From assembly GCF_002531755.2 (NCBI RefSeq), contig NZ_CP034998.1, positions 682,001-746,000 of the forward strand: DNA of 64,000 bases, in the 5' to 3' direction. Made by a program: the position numbers and the translations under genes. Every line of letters starts with the position of its first letter. Within the stretch, counting starts at the first letter, position 1. Below are positions 1-8,875 of the stretch, in pieces. The notes under the pieces were generated by a model. That model did not search any database and was not told where the DNA came from. It worked only from the letters and a program-made list of their open reading frames with translations. Origin of the DNA: Rhizobium acidisoli. GTDB lineage: Bacteria; Pseudomonadota; Alphaproteobacteria; Rhizobiales; Rhizobiaceae.

Positions 1-26
1 ATCGCGTCTCCCTCGCCGCCAGCCGG

Positions 27-47
27 GTTGAAGTAATTCAACGTTTT
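27..47 (+). terminator. Possible weak terminator hairpin at the left edge
   Basis: A perfect 6-bp inverted repeat (GTTGAA / TTCAAC) with a 4-base loop is followed by GTTTT. It could end a gene lying to the left of the window. The stem is short and AT-rich, so this is tentative. The rest of 48-190 shows no gene. Confidence 0.22.
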
Positions 48-190
48 AAGCGGATGGTGGACGCTCTCTCATCGTCCACAATTTTTCGAATATTTTCAGA
101 TGTCAACGCCCGGAAGTGTGGACAGCTAGCCGGGCTGCCCCGTTGACTTGTTGATGTATCCGGGCATTGTGCACGCGTTGAGGTTGGGGA

Positions 191-678
191 ATGTTTATGT
201 TTAGAACAACTGTTGCGGTCGCGGCTTTCGCCGTGCTGTTGAGTTCCTGCGTTCAGTCGAGCACTATGCGCGTGTCCAAGAACCAAATGATAATTCAGAC
301 CAGCGCAGAGCCGATGTGCGGCAGCGTGGGGCAGCGAAGGCTGCGCAGAAGCAGGCTGCAGTCGAGACCATCAAGGCGGGCTATGATAGTTACATCATCA
401 CGTCTGCGGCGGCAGCAAGCAACGTGACGGCAACTCAGATGCCAGGACATTACAACACCTACGGCACCATAAACTCCTACGGTGGCTATGGCACGGTCAA
501 TGCGACGACGACCTATACGCCTGGCCCGATCATCTATGGCGGCTCACACGACCAGTCTATTGGCGTGGTGATGTTCAAGGACGGCGAGCCGGGCAGCAAT
601 CAAGCAGTGTCCGCTCGCGGAGTACTCGGTCCGAAATGGGCAGTGATCGTCAAGGATGGCGTAAACCTCTGCAACTAG
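191..678 (+). pseudogene. Small secreted lipoprotein gene interrupted by a one-base frameshift
   Basis: The first frame, starting at ATG 191, encodes a signal peptide with a lipobox-like LLSSC and then MRVSKNQMIIQTSA. It breaks inside a run of four Gs (328-331). The continuation lies in the next frame: it begins GAAKAAQKQA and continues with a Tyr/Gly-rich stretch (NTYGTINSYGGYG) to the stop at 678. Adding one G restores a single protein of about 161 residues reading SVGAAKAAQKQA. Both halves look like one secreted rhizobial protein of unknown function. The frameshift is either a real mutation or a sequencing slip in the homopolymer. The start is preceded by a GA-rich stretch (AGGTTGGGGA) directly before the ATG. 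Confidence 0.6.
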
Positions 679-705
679 AGGCAGTGACATCCAGGGTGCG
701 GAATT

Positions 706-769
706 GGAGGCTCTATCTCATCCGCAGGATACCGCGCGTACGGCAAGCCGGTATCTGTGAATTGCCTCC
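706..769. repeat. Nested inverted repeat in the 679-946 intergenic gap
   Basis: An outer pair GGAGGC (706-711) / GCCTCC (764-769) encloses an inner pair GATACCG (728-734) / CGGTATC (749-755). It could fold as a stem with internal loops between two convergent genes. No T-run follows, so I do not call it a terminator. The rest of the gap shows nothing else. Confidence 0.3.
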
Positions 770-946
770 ATAATGCTTGGCGTGCATCTCCGCTTCATCC
801 AAAGCCGTTGACCGTTCGTCTTCGACTATTGGCGCAGCTAAGGCTTTTGAGCGATGGTGGGCGCTCCCTTCGGGCCGACACTTTGTCAATTAGCCAAGGT
901 GGCATTTGCCGCCGAGGCCAGCAACCGCTGAAGCCGGCGGCGCCGC

Positions 947-3859
947 TCACGCCCGCTTGGTCAGCGGAAACCGCTCCCGCAGCAGCCGCAGCACTGATTC
1001 CGAAGCGATCGGCGGGCCGAACAGATAGCTCTGTCCGTAGCTGCAGCCCATTTTGGCGAGTTCGATCGCATCCTCGTTGGATTCGATCCCCTCGGCCACC
1101 ACCTTCATCTCCAGTTCGCGCGCCATTGCGATCACCGATCTGAGTACGGTCGCCTTCTTGTCGCTGCCGTCGCGCACCAGGGCCTTGTCGAGCTTGATCA
1201 TGTCGAAGGGGAAGCGGGTGAGATAGGCAAGCGACGAATAGCCGGTGCCGAAGTCGTCGAGCGCCAGGCCGATGCCGGCTTCCTTCAGCTTCTGCAGTAC
1301 GAGACGGGCCTGTTCCGGATTCTCCATCACCATGGACTCGGTCAGTTCGAGCTTGAGGCGCGAGGGCTGGCAATGCGTCTTGGCAAGAACCGAGCGCACA
1401 TCGTCATAAAGCTCGTTGTTGAGCAGCTGCACGCTCGACAGATTGATCGACACGAAGATCGGCAGTTCGCCGGTCTGGTTCTGCCAGCTCATCAGATCGT
1501 TGGTTGCCTGTTCCAGCGCGAACATGCCGAGCGGGCCGATGAGATCGGAGGATTCGGCGATCGGGATGAATTCGGATGGCGGGATATTGCCGCGCTTGGG
1601 ATGTTCCCAGCGCATCAGCGCCTCGAAGCCGGCGACCTCGACATCTTCAAGCCGGGCGATCGGCTGGTAGACCATCGACAATTCCCTCCGCTCGATGGCG
1701 CGGCGCAGATCGGTTTCGAGCTGCAGCCGGTCGGTGCCGAAATCGCGGAAGGCCGGCTGGAACGGCTCGACGCGGTTGCCGCCGGCCCGTTTTGCCCGGT
1801 ACATCGCAAGCTCGGCGTCGCTGAGCAGGCCGGTGGCGCTCTCCTGCCGGTCCACCCACGAGGTCAGCCCGATCGAAGCCGTCAGGATGATCTCGCGGTT
1901 GGCGAAGTTGATCGGCACCATGATCGCCTTGCTGATCGCATCGGCGAAATCGGCGACCTTGGCCGGATTGTGCTCGGACACCAGGATGAGGCCGAACTGG
2001 TCGCCGGCCAGCCGCGCCAGCGTGTCCTGCGGTTTCAACAGCCGGCGCAGGCGCCGGGTCAGCGCGATGAGGATATTGTCGCCGGCCGCAACCCCGAGCG
2101 CATCATTGACCAGCTTGTAGCGGTCGATGTCGATCACCATCACGGTCGGCTTGAGCGTGTCGCCGCCCGGCGCCAGCGCCAGCACCGCCTGCAGCCGGTC
2201 GAGGAACACCTGCCGGTTCGGCAGTCCGGTGAGATTGTCGTGCAGCGCATCGTGCAGCAGCCGCTCGATGGAATTCTTCTGCTCGGTCACGTCGACGATC
2301 GTGCCGACGCAGCGGATGATTTCGCCGTTCGAGCCGAGCACCGGCCGGGCGCGGATCAGCAGCCAGTGGAAATGCCCGTCCTCGGCGCGAATGCGGAACT
2401 CGTGGTTCAGCCGGCCGCGCCGGTGTTCGAGCAGCACGTCGAGCGTGGCGCGGAAGCGGTCGCGATCATCCGGGTGCAGCCGCGGCAGCCAGTTGCGCGC
2501 CGCCCCATGCATGGTGCCCGGCGATAGACCGAGCTTGGCCGAGACGTCGGGAATGGTGACGACGCGGTCGCGCGCCACGTCCCAATCCCACACCATGTCG
2601 CCGGAGCCGGTCAGCGCCAGTGATTGCCGCTCGAGATCGGAAAACAGCCCCTGCTGGAAGGCGCCGCCGGCAAAGGCGTGCTGCATGACGGTGAAGCCGA
2701 TCAGAAGCACGATCAGCACCAACCCGCCGCCGAGCGCCGGCTGGATGATGTCGTTGTCGAGCCGGCCGGTGACGGTCATCCACGCGCCGAACAGCCAGAC
2801 GAGCGTCAGCGCCCAGGCCGGCACCAAAAGGATGGCGCGGTCGTAGCGGTTGAAGCCGAGATAGACGATCAGCAAAAGCCCGGTCGCCGCCGTCAGCGCG
2901 AAGGAAAGCCTGGCGATGCCGGCGGCAATCGACGGATCGTAGATCGCCACGCCGAAGAGCAGGGCAAGGCCGAGCACCCAGGCAAGCGTGGCGTAACCGA
3001 GATGCGCATGCCAGCGGTTGAGGTTGAGATAGGTAAAGAGGAAGATGACGAAACTCGAGGCGAGCGCCACCTCAGCGCAGGCGCGCCATATTCGCTGGTC
3101 GGCCGAGGCGACGCTGATCAGTTTGCCGAGAAAACCGAAATCGACGCAGATATAGCCGAGCACCGCCCAGGCGAGTGCCGCCGTTGCCGGCAGCATCGAG
3201 GTGCCCTTGACGACGAAGAGGATGGTCAGGAATACCGCGAGCAGGCCGGCAATGCCGAGCACGATGCCGCGATAGAGCGTGAAGGCGTTGATCGTGTCCT
3301 TGTAAGCGTTCGGTTCCCAGAGATAGATCTGCGGCAGCTCCGGCGTCGACAGCTCGGCGACGAAGGTGATGACAGCGCCTGGGTTCAGCGTGATGCGGAA
3401 GACATCGGCCTCGTCGCTCGGCTGCCGATCGAGCGCAAAACCCTCGCTGGGCGTGATGGCGCTGATGCGCTGCGAGCCGAGATCCGGCCAGAACAGCTTG
3501 GAATTGACCAGGCGGAAATGCGGCGCGACGATGACGCGCTCCAGCTGCTCTTCCGACACATTGGCAAGCGCAAACACCGCCCAGTCGCCCTGGTGATTTT
3601 CCGAGCTTGCCCTGACCTCGATGCGGCGGCGGATACCGTCGGCGCCGGCAGCCGTCGACACCTGGAAGGCCTCGCCTTGATTGACGTAGATTTCGGTCGT
3701 CGCGGTCAGATCGAGCGCGGTATCGTCACGGGAAATCTTCACCGGTTCGGCCGCCTGGGCAGCGCCCGCCGCAAGGGCGAAGGCCGCCAGGAAAAGGGCT
3801 GCGATCACCGCGATCACTCGTCCGGACGGTGACTTGGGCAGCATGCGGTCTCTGGTCAT
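947..3859 (-). CDS. Membrane-anchored PAS-GGDEF-EAL protein with a 7TMR-DISM-type sensor (probable c-di-GMP phosphodiesterase)
   Basis: Predicted cyclic-di-GMP turnover enzyme of 970 residues in the inner membrane. Order of parts: signal peptide (about 1-37), periplasmic 7TMR-DISMED2-like sensor (40-185), seven TM helices (193-395), PAS (about 410-525), GGDEF (535-700), EAL (715-965). The GGDEF signature is degenerate (AGDQF, 618-622), so cyclase activity is doubtful. The EAL domain keeps EALMRW (746-751), ELTES (838-842), DDFGTGYS (868-875), KLD (889-891) and AEGIES, consistent with an active phosphodiesterase. The start overlaps the stop of the upstream acetyltransferase gene (ATGA), so it is the last gene of the thrC operon. 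The periplasmic domain suggests sensing of a small ligand; the ligand is unknown. Confidence 0.9.
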   Translation of the reverse strand: MTRDRMLPKSPSGRVIAVIAALFLAAFALAAGAAQAAEPVKISRDDTALDLTATTEIYVNQGEAFQVSTAAGADGIRRRIEVRASSENHQGDWAVFALANVSEEQLERVIVAPHFRLVNSKLFWPDLGSQRISAITPSEGFALDRQPSDEADVFRITLNPGAVITFVAELSTPELPQIYLWEPNAYKDTINAFTLYRGIVLGIAGLLAVFLTILFVVKGTSMLPATAALAWAVLGYICVDFGFLGKLISVASADQRIWRACAEVALASSFVIFLFTYLNLNRWHAHLGYATLAWVLGLALLFGVAIYDPSIAAGIARLSFALTAATGLLLIVYLGFNRYDRAILLVPAWALTLVWLFGAWMTVTGRLDNDIIQPALGGGLVLIVLLIGFTVMQHAFAGGAFQQGLFSDLERQSLALTGSGDMVWDWDVARDRVVTIPDVSAKLGLSPGTMHGAARNWLPRLHPDDRDRFRATLDVLLEHRRGRLNHEFRIRAEDGHFHWLLIRARPVLGSNGEIIRCVGTIVDVTEQKNSIERLLHDALHDNLTGLPNRQVFLDRLQAVLALAPGGDTLKPTVMVIDIDRYKLVNDALGVAAGDNILIALTRRLRRLLKPQDTLARLAGDQFGLILVSEHNPAKVADFADAISKAIMVPINFANREIILTASIGLTSWVDRQESATGLLSDAELAMYRAKRAGGNRVEPFQPAFRDFGTDRLQLETDLRRAIERRELSMVYQPIARLEDVEVAGFEALMRWEHPKRGNIPPSEFIPIAESSDLIGPLGMFALEQATNDLMSWQNQTGELPIFVSINLSSVQLLNNELYDDVRSVLAKTHCQPSRLKLELTESMVMENPEQARLVLQKLKEAGIGLALDDFGTGYSSLAYLTRFPFDMIKLDKALVRDGSDKKATVLRSVIAMARELEMKVVAEGIESNEDAIELAKMGCSYGQSYLFGPPIASESVLRLLRERFPLTKRA

Positions 3860-4470
3860 CGGCTGTCGGTTTTCCTGCCTTTATCCGTATCGGTGGCGAG
3901 ACGTGAAAACATCACATGGTCATGCCACTGACCGTTGATCTTCAAGTATCCGCGCAGATAACCTTCCTGCTGAAACCCGGCCTTTTCAAGCAGGCGGATG
4001 CTGCGCGCGTTATCTGGAATACAGGCTGCTTCGATACGGTGCAACTCAAGCCCGGTGAAGATATAAGGAATAACCATTTGCAGTGCGGCGAACATATGCC
4101 CCTGGCCGGCATGGCGCTCGCCCATCCAGTAGCCGATCATGCAGCTTTGCGCCGCACCCCGCCTGATATAGCCGATGGTGATGCCGCCGACGAGAGTGTG
4201 GTTTTCCTTGAGGAAAATGAACAGCGGAATGGCCTGGCCCGAGGCATATTCCTGCTTGCCGCGGATGACGCGGGCGCGGTAGGCGCCCTCGGTCAGCTCG
4301 TCGCGCCGCCAGGTCGGCTCCCAGGGCTCCAGGAACTTGCGGCTTTCGGCGCGCAGCCGGTGCCACTGGTTGAAATCCTGGTAGCGCGGCAGGCGCAAGA
4401 GATATCTGTCGTTTTCCAGCTCGACCGCATCCGGCTGCCGCGACAGAAACCGAAACACCGATTTTGGCAT
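3856..4470 (-). CDS. GNAT acetyltransferase, RimJ/RimL type
   Basis: A 204-residue protein of the GNAT family similar to ribosomal-protein-alanine N-acetyltransferases (RimJ). Seen: an N-terminal LRLPRYQDF segment, the acetyl-CoA loop region around MGERHAGQGHM, and the C-terminal family pattern PDNARSIRLLEKAGFQQEG followed by GYLKINGQWHDHVMFS. The start at 4470 has a good ribosome site (GGGAGTG). It lies 29 bp after the M16 peptidase gene and overlaps the GGDEF/EAL gene by 4 bp. Acetylation of a ribosomal protein or another N-terminus is inferred from the family only; the substrate is not shown by the sequence. Confidence 0.85.
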   Translation of the reverse strand: MPKSVFRFLSRQPDAVELENDRYLLRLPRYQDFNQWHRLRAESRKFLEPWEPTWRRDELTEGAYRARVIRGKQEYASGQAIPLFIFLKENHTLVGGITIGYIRRGAAQSCMIGYWMGERHAGQGHMFAALQMVIPYIFTGLELHRIEAACIPDNARSIRLLEKAGFQQEGYLRGYLKINGQWHDHVMFSRLATDTDKGRKTDSR

Positions 4471-4499
4471 CGATCACTCCCGGCAGGACGAACGCCGGC

Positions 4500-5798
4500 T
4501 CAGCGGCCGGCCTGCATCGTCTTCGGTGCCGGGACCGAAAGCGAAGCGGTGATGTCTTCCATCGGCGCGAGCTGTTCCAGCGGACCGATTGCCGAAAGCG
4601 TCGGCACCGTGTCGTAGAACAGCCGGCCGGCGAGATCCGTCAGCCGCTCGATGGTGATGCCCTCCAGCCGCTCCATCATCTCCGGATTGGAGATCGGCCG
4701 GCCGTAAAGCATCATCTGCCTGGCGATCTGGCCGGCGCGCGACGCCGGGCTTTCCTGGCCCATCAGCAGCTGGGCGCGGATCTGGGCGCGGGCGCGCTCG
4801 ATTTCCTTCTGGTGGATCTGATCGGCTGATTTGTGCAGCTCGTCGATGATGACGGGCACCAGCTCCGGCAGGTTCTCGCCGCCGGTCGCGGCATGAATGC
4901 CGAAGATGCCGGTGTCGGAAAAGCCCCAGTGGAAGGCATAGACGGAATAACAGAGACCGCGGAACTCGCGCACCTCCTGGAACAGCCTGGAGGACATGCC
5001 GCCGCCGAGGATATTGGCGAGGATCTGCGAACAGTAAAAATCGCGGGCGTGATAGGGTTTGCCCTCGAAACCGAGCAGGATCTGCGCGTCCATCAGGTCG
5101 CGCGGTTCGCGCACGCTGCCGCCGATATAACGCGCCGCTTCCATGACCGGCGGCGCCGAAGGCTCGCTCGGCAGGCTGGCGAAGCGATCCTCGACCATGC
5201 GCAGGAATTCGTCATGCTCGACAGCGCCGGTGGCGACGACGAACATGCGGTCGGTCGTGTAGTTGCGGCCGAGATAGCCGCGGATCTGCTGCGGGGTGAA
5301 GGAGACGACGGTCTCCGGCGTGCCGAGGATGGCCCGGCCGAGCGTCTGGTCGCGATAGGCGACTTCGGAGAACCGGTCGAACACCACGTCGTCGGGCGTG
5401 TCGTTGGCGGCGTTGATCTCCTGCAGGATCACCTGCTTCTCACGCTCCAGCTCCTCCTCCTCGAAGGCCGATTCCGTCAGGATGTCGGCGAGGATATCGA
5501 CGGCGAGCGGCACGTGGTCTTTCAGCACGCGGGCGTAGTAGGAAGTCGTTTCGGTCGATGTGGCGGCATTGACCTCGCCGCCCACATCCTCGATCTCCTC
5601 GGCGATCTGGCGGGCGCTGCGGCGTCCCGTTCCCTTGAAGGCCATGTGTTCGAGCAGGTGGGCGATGCCGTGCTCGTCTGCCGTCTCGTTACGCGATCCC
5701 GATTTGATCCAGACTCCGAGCGCAACGCTTTCAAGGTGCGGCATGGTTTCTGTCACTACTGTCAGCCCGGATTTCAGCCGGGTGCACTCAACTGTCAT
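4500..5798 (-). CDS. M16 family zinc metallopeptidase (mitochondrial-processing-peptidase-like)
   Basis: A 432-residue soluble zinc protease of the inverzincin M16B family, often named PepR or MPP-like. The inverted zinc motif HLLEH is at about 47-51, in the setting GIAHLLEHMAFKGT, with the third ligand expected in the EEEELEREKQVILQEI helix about 75 residues on. The C-terminal half has the usual R/Y substrate-binding segment (GLCYSVYAFH). Length is normal for the single-chain bacterial members. It starts 3 bp after the thrC stop, a pairing commonly seen in alphaproteobacteria. It probably degrades peptides or processes precursors in the cytoplasm; the native substrate is unknown. Confidence 0.9.
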   Translation of the reverse strand: MTVECTRLKSGLTVVTETMPHLESVALGVWIKSGSRNETADEHGIAHLLEHMAFKGTGRRSARQIAEEIEDVGGEVNAATSTETTSYYARVLKDHVPLAVDILADILTESAFEEEELEREKQVILQEINAANDTPDDVVFDRFSEVAYRDQTLGRAILGTPETVVSFTPQQIRGYLGRNYTTDRMFVVATGAVEHDEFLRMVEDRFASLPSEPSAPPVMEAARYIGGSVREPRDLMDAQILLGFEGKPYHARDFYCSQILANILGGGMSSRLFQEVREFRGLCYSVYAFHWGFSDTGIFGIHAATGGENLPELVPVIIDELHKSADQIHQKEIERARAQIRAQLLMGQESPASRAGQIARQMMLYGRPISNPEMMERLEGITIERLTDLAGRLFYDTVPTLSAIGPLEQLAPMEDITASLSVPAPKTMQAGR

Positions 5799-5801
5799 TG
5801 G

Positions 5802-7226
5802 CTATCTTTCTGCGCCTGCCGTCGTCTTGCCGCGGGCGTGTTTGCCGATAAAGGTCTCTACGGCTTTCAGCTCCGGTTCGATGATCTGGAAGCGCTCCTC
5901 CCTGTGCATCAGATCAGCAAGCCACGTCGGAAGCGCCGGGTCAATACCGCAGGCCGATTTTACGGCGGCGGGGAATTTCGCCGGATGCGCGGTCGAAAGC
6001 GTCACCATCGGCGTATTCGGCTTTTCCTTCTTGCTGGCGACGAAGACGCCGATCGCCGAATGCGGATCAAGCAGATAGCCGGTCTCGGCATGGGTCGTGC
6101 GGATCGTCTCGGCCACTTGTTTCTCGCTGGCGCGGCCGGCCCGGAAGTCGCGGCGGATCGCCTTCAGCGCTTGCGGGCCGATCTCGAAGCCGTTGGATTG
6201 TTTGAGGCTTTCCATGGCAGCGCGCACCTTCGAGGCGTCGCGCCCATAGGCTTCGAACAGCAGCCGTTCGAAATTCGACGAGATCTGGATATCCATCGAT
6301 GGCGACGTCGTCGCCTTGACCGCCTTCATGTCGTAGCGGCCGGTCTTCAGCGTCCGCGCCAGAATGTCGTTTTCGTTGGTGGCAATCACCAGCCGGTCGA
6401 TCGGCAGGCCCATGCGCTTGGCGCAGTAGCCGGCGAAGATGTCGCCGAAATTGCCCGTCGGCACCGTGAACGAGATCTTCCGGTCCGGCCCGCCAAGCGC
6501 CACGGCCGTCGTGAAATAATAGACGATCTGGGCCATGATGCGGGCCCAGTTGATCGAGTTGACGCCGGAGAGGCCGACCTTGTCGCGGAACGCCGCGTCG
6601 TTGAACATCGCCTTCACCAGGTTCTGGCAATCGTCGAAATTGCCCTCGACGGCAAGCGCGTGCACATTGCCAGCTTTTGAGGTCGTCATCTGCCGCTGCT
6701 GCACCGGCGAGACCTTGCCATGCGGGAAGAGGATGAAGATGTCGGTGCGCTCGCGCCCGGCAAAGGCGTCGATCGCCGCCCCGCCGGTATCGCCCGACGT
6801 GGCGCCGACGATCGTCGCCCGTTCGCCGCGCTTCTCAAGCGCATAATCCATCAGCCGTGCGAGCAGCTGCATCGCCACATCCTTGAAGGCGAGCGTCGTG
6901 CCGTGGAACAGCTCCATGACAAAACTGTTCGGTCCGGTCTGGACGAGCGGCGCGATCGCCGGATGGCGGAAGGTGCCGTAGGCCTCGTCGATCATCGCCC
7001 GGAAGGTCGCCTCGGGGATTTCGCCATTGGTGAAGGGCGAAAGAATGGTGAAGGCGATTTCCTGATAGGTCTTGCCCCTCAGCGCGCGGATTTCTTTCTT
7101 CGAAAATTGCGGCCATTCACGGGGAACATAGAGCCCGCCATCGCGCGCCAGGCCCGTCAGCAGGGCGTCGCAAAAGCCGAGGGCAGGGGCCTTGCCGCGG
7201 GTCGAGATATAGTCCACCTTGGTCAT
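5802..7226 (-). CDS. thrC: Threonine synthase
   Basis: PLP enzyme converting O-phosphohomoserine to threonine and phosphate, the last step of threonine biosynthesis. The 474-residue length and the N-terminus (YISTRGKAP, then GLARDGGLYVP) match the long proteobacterial/fungal type. The PLP lysine is K115 in TTLAFKDVAMQ. The phosphate-binding glycine region (SGDTGGAAIDAF) and the SINWARIMAQIVYYF helix are intact. It is the first gene of a four-gene minus-strand operon (thrC, M16 peptidase, acetyltransferase, GGDEF/EAL) with gaps of 3 and 29 bp and one 4-bp overlap. An AAGG lies directly before the ATG, so the ribosome site is not ideal. The divergent gap 7227-7492 holds the promoter region and no other gene. 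Confidence 0.96.
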   Translation of the reverse strand: MTKVDYISTRGKAPALGFCDALLTGLARDGGLYVPREWPQFSKKEIRALRGKTYQEIAFTILSPFTNGEIPEATFRAMIDEAYGTFRHPAIAPLVQTGPNSFVMELFHGTTLAFKDVAMQLLARLMDYALEKRGERATIVGATSGDTGGAAIDAFAGRERTDIFILFPHGKVSPVQQRQMTTSKAGNVHALAVEGNFDDCQNLVKAMFNDAAFRDKVGLSGVNSINWARIMAQIVYYFTTAVALGGPDRKISFTVPTGNFGDIFAGYCAKRMGLPIDRLVIATNENDILARTLKTGRYDMKAVKATTSPSMDIQISSNFERLLFEAYGRDASKVRAAMESLKQSNGFEIGPQALKAIRRDFRAGRASEKQVAETIRTTHAETGYLLDPHSAIGVFVASKKEKPNTPMVTLSTAHPAKFPAAVKSACGIDPALPTWLADLMHREERFQIIEPELKAVETFIGKHARGKTTAGAER

Positions 7227-7492
7227 CCTTGATCTATCGCTGGAGGAAATCCGGCCGGGCTTGGCCGTGGCTCGCGCAGCCGGAAACCGGCAAGGGGCTG
7301 CCGTGTGGCCATACCATCGCCGTTATCTTGTTGAAGTTGCCCGCATCCGGGGGCGAAAAGTGCATCAAAACGGCGCGTACCCAATCGATTTTTGTTTGCG
7401 CCGCTGATATAGACCATCGCAAACCGTCATGAAAGGCCCCGCGCAAAAGACATGGGGCCTCCAAGAAACGCTTGTGCAAAGGGTGGAACATA

Positions 7493-8134
7493 GTGCTCGG
7501 CAAGGTCTCGCGTCTCATCGTCTCCGCTTCCATTCTTGCCCTGCTCGCCGGCTGCGATACGCTCGGCATCGGCGGCGACAGCAAGTCGGCGGCGCCGGCA
7601 CAGCCGAACGGCACCGCCCAGATCATGCCGCTGGCACCGGCCAATCCAACCTCGAACAATCCTTCGATCGGCACCGCCAAGACCGCGCAGGGCGCCGTCG
7701 CCCCCGTCGTCCAGGGCGCTTGCCCGCAGATCTTCATGCGCGATCAGGATGCGATCTTCCGCACCTATGCCAAGGGCAAGAAGGACGATGCGCAGCAGAT
7801 CGTCTTCCAGGCTTCCTTCGGCGACTACACCCGCCAGTGCACGCTGAACGATACGAACCTGACGATGACGGTGGTTGCCCAACTGCGCCTCATCACCGGC
7901 CCGGCCGGCGCCCCCGGCCCGGTAACCCTGCCGATCCGCGTCACCATCCTCGACGGCGAGAACGTGCTCTATTCCGAGGTCACCAAATTCCCGACCGAGA
8001 TCCCGGCAGGCGCGCCGGGCACCCAGGTGATCTTCCGCAAGGACGGCATCAAAATGCCGGTCGGCGCCGGCGCCCTGGTGCGCGTCAACATCGGCTTCGA
8101 CACCCAGGCGGCAAAGACCAAGAAGAACAGCTAA
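7493..8134 (+). CDS. Conserved lipoprotein of unknown function
   Basis: About 213 residues from a GTG at 7493; an in-frame TTG at 7472 is the alternative. GTG is preferred because AAAGGGTGG lies 6-8 bases upstream. The signal peptide ends in the lipobox LLAGC, predicting an outer- or inner-membrane lipoprotein, followed by an Ala/Pro-rich linker. The mature domain contains ACPQIFMRDQDAIFRTY, a conserved-looking Cys pair (ACPQ and RQCTL) and a beta-rich C-terminus with a Gly/Pro loop (TGPAGAPGPV). I do not recognise a named domain. It stands alone, divergent from thrC and followed by an array of palindromic elements. Confidence 0.75.
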   Translation: MLGKVSRLIVSASILALLAGCDTLGIGGDSKSAAPAQPNGTAQIMPLAPANPTSNNPSIGTAKTAQGAVAPVVQGACPQIFMRDQDAIFRTYAKGKKDDAQQIVFQASFGDYTRQCTLNDTNLTMTVVAQLRLITGPAGAPGPVTLPIRVTILDGENVLYSEVTKFPTEIPAGAPGTQVIFRKDGIKMPVGAGALVRVNIGFDTQAAKTKKNS

Positions 8135-8147
8135 GCCGCCCGCCCGC

Positions 8148-8870
8148 ATGGGTCCTCGGGTCAAGCCCGAGGACGACGGAGTGTGGGGGAGCGAGGGCGG
8201 CAGGTGCCGCAGACGCCGCGGTTTGTGGTAGTTGACGACCGCTGTTCGCCCGATTACCGCGCAAAGCCGCTCGTGCATTTGCCGGAATTCCTCCAGACAT
8301 CTCGCCTCTTGCCGGTCGCTCTCCCCACTCTCCGTCGTCCTCGGGCTTGACCCGAGTATCCACGCCACAAGCACTCCGCTTGAATTCTGTCCGGCCGTCG
8401 CCTTGTCACTTCCACAGGAACGAAGTGGTTGCGGCCATGGGTCCTCGGGTCAAGCCCGAGGACGACGGAGGGTGGGGGAGCGTGTGCGCCAAATAGCCAG
8501 GTGTGCAGCGAATTCTTGGAGTTGCCGCCAGTTATATCCGCGATTCCCCCGCAAAACCGCCCGCGCATTCTGCTGGAATTCCTCCAGACATCTCGCCTCT
8601 TGCCGGTCGCTCTCCCCACTCTCCGTCATACTCGGGCTTGACCCGAGTATCCACGCCACGAGCCCCCCGCTTGATTTCTGTTCGCGTCGCCTTGCCAGTT
8701 CAATAGGAACGACGTGCTTGCGGCCATGGGTCCTCGGGTCAAGCCCGAGAACGACGGAGGGTGGGGGAGCGTGTGCGGCAAGGGCCGCAAGTGTGCTGCG
8801 GATTATTGGAGTTGCCGCCTGTTATTTGCCCGGTTCCTGGCAAAAGGGCGGGTGCGATGGCCCAGCGCCT
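8148..8870. repeat. Composite palindrome array, about 2.5 tandem units of roughly 289 bp
   Basis: Five copies of an element built on CCTCGGGTCAAGCCCGAGG and followed by ACGACGGAGNGTGGGG alternate in orientation: 8148-8190 (+), 8321-8366 (-), 8435-8480 (+), 8611-8657 (-), 8724-8769 (+). The sequence between them also repeats; for example the stretch beginning CTCCAGACATCTCGCC occurs at 8291 and 8582. The spacing between like-oriented copies is about 287-291 bp, so the region is a tandem duplication of a two-palindrome unit. It contains no gene and sits between two convergent genes. Confidence 0.85.
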
Positions 8871-8875
8871 AAGGC

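Noticed and set aside
8148..8870. Could the palindrome array be a CRISPR?
   Set aside because: The repeats alternate in orientation, the spacers themselves repeat, the period is about 289 bp, and there are no cas genes.
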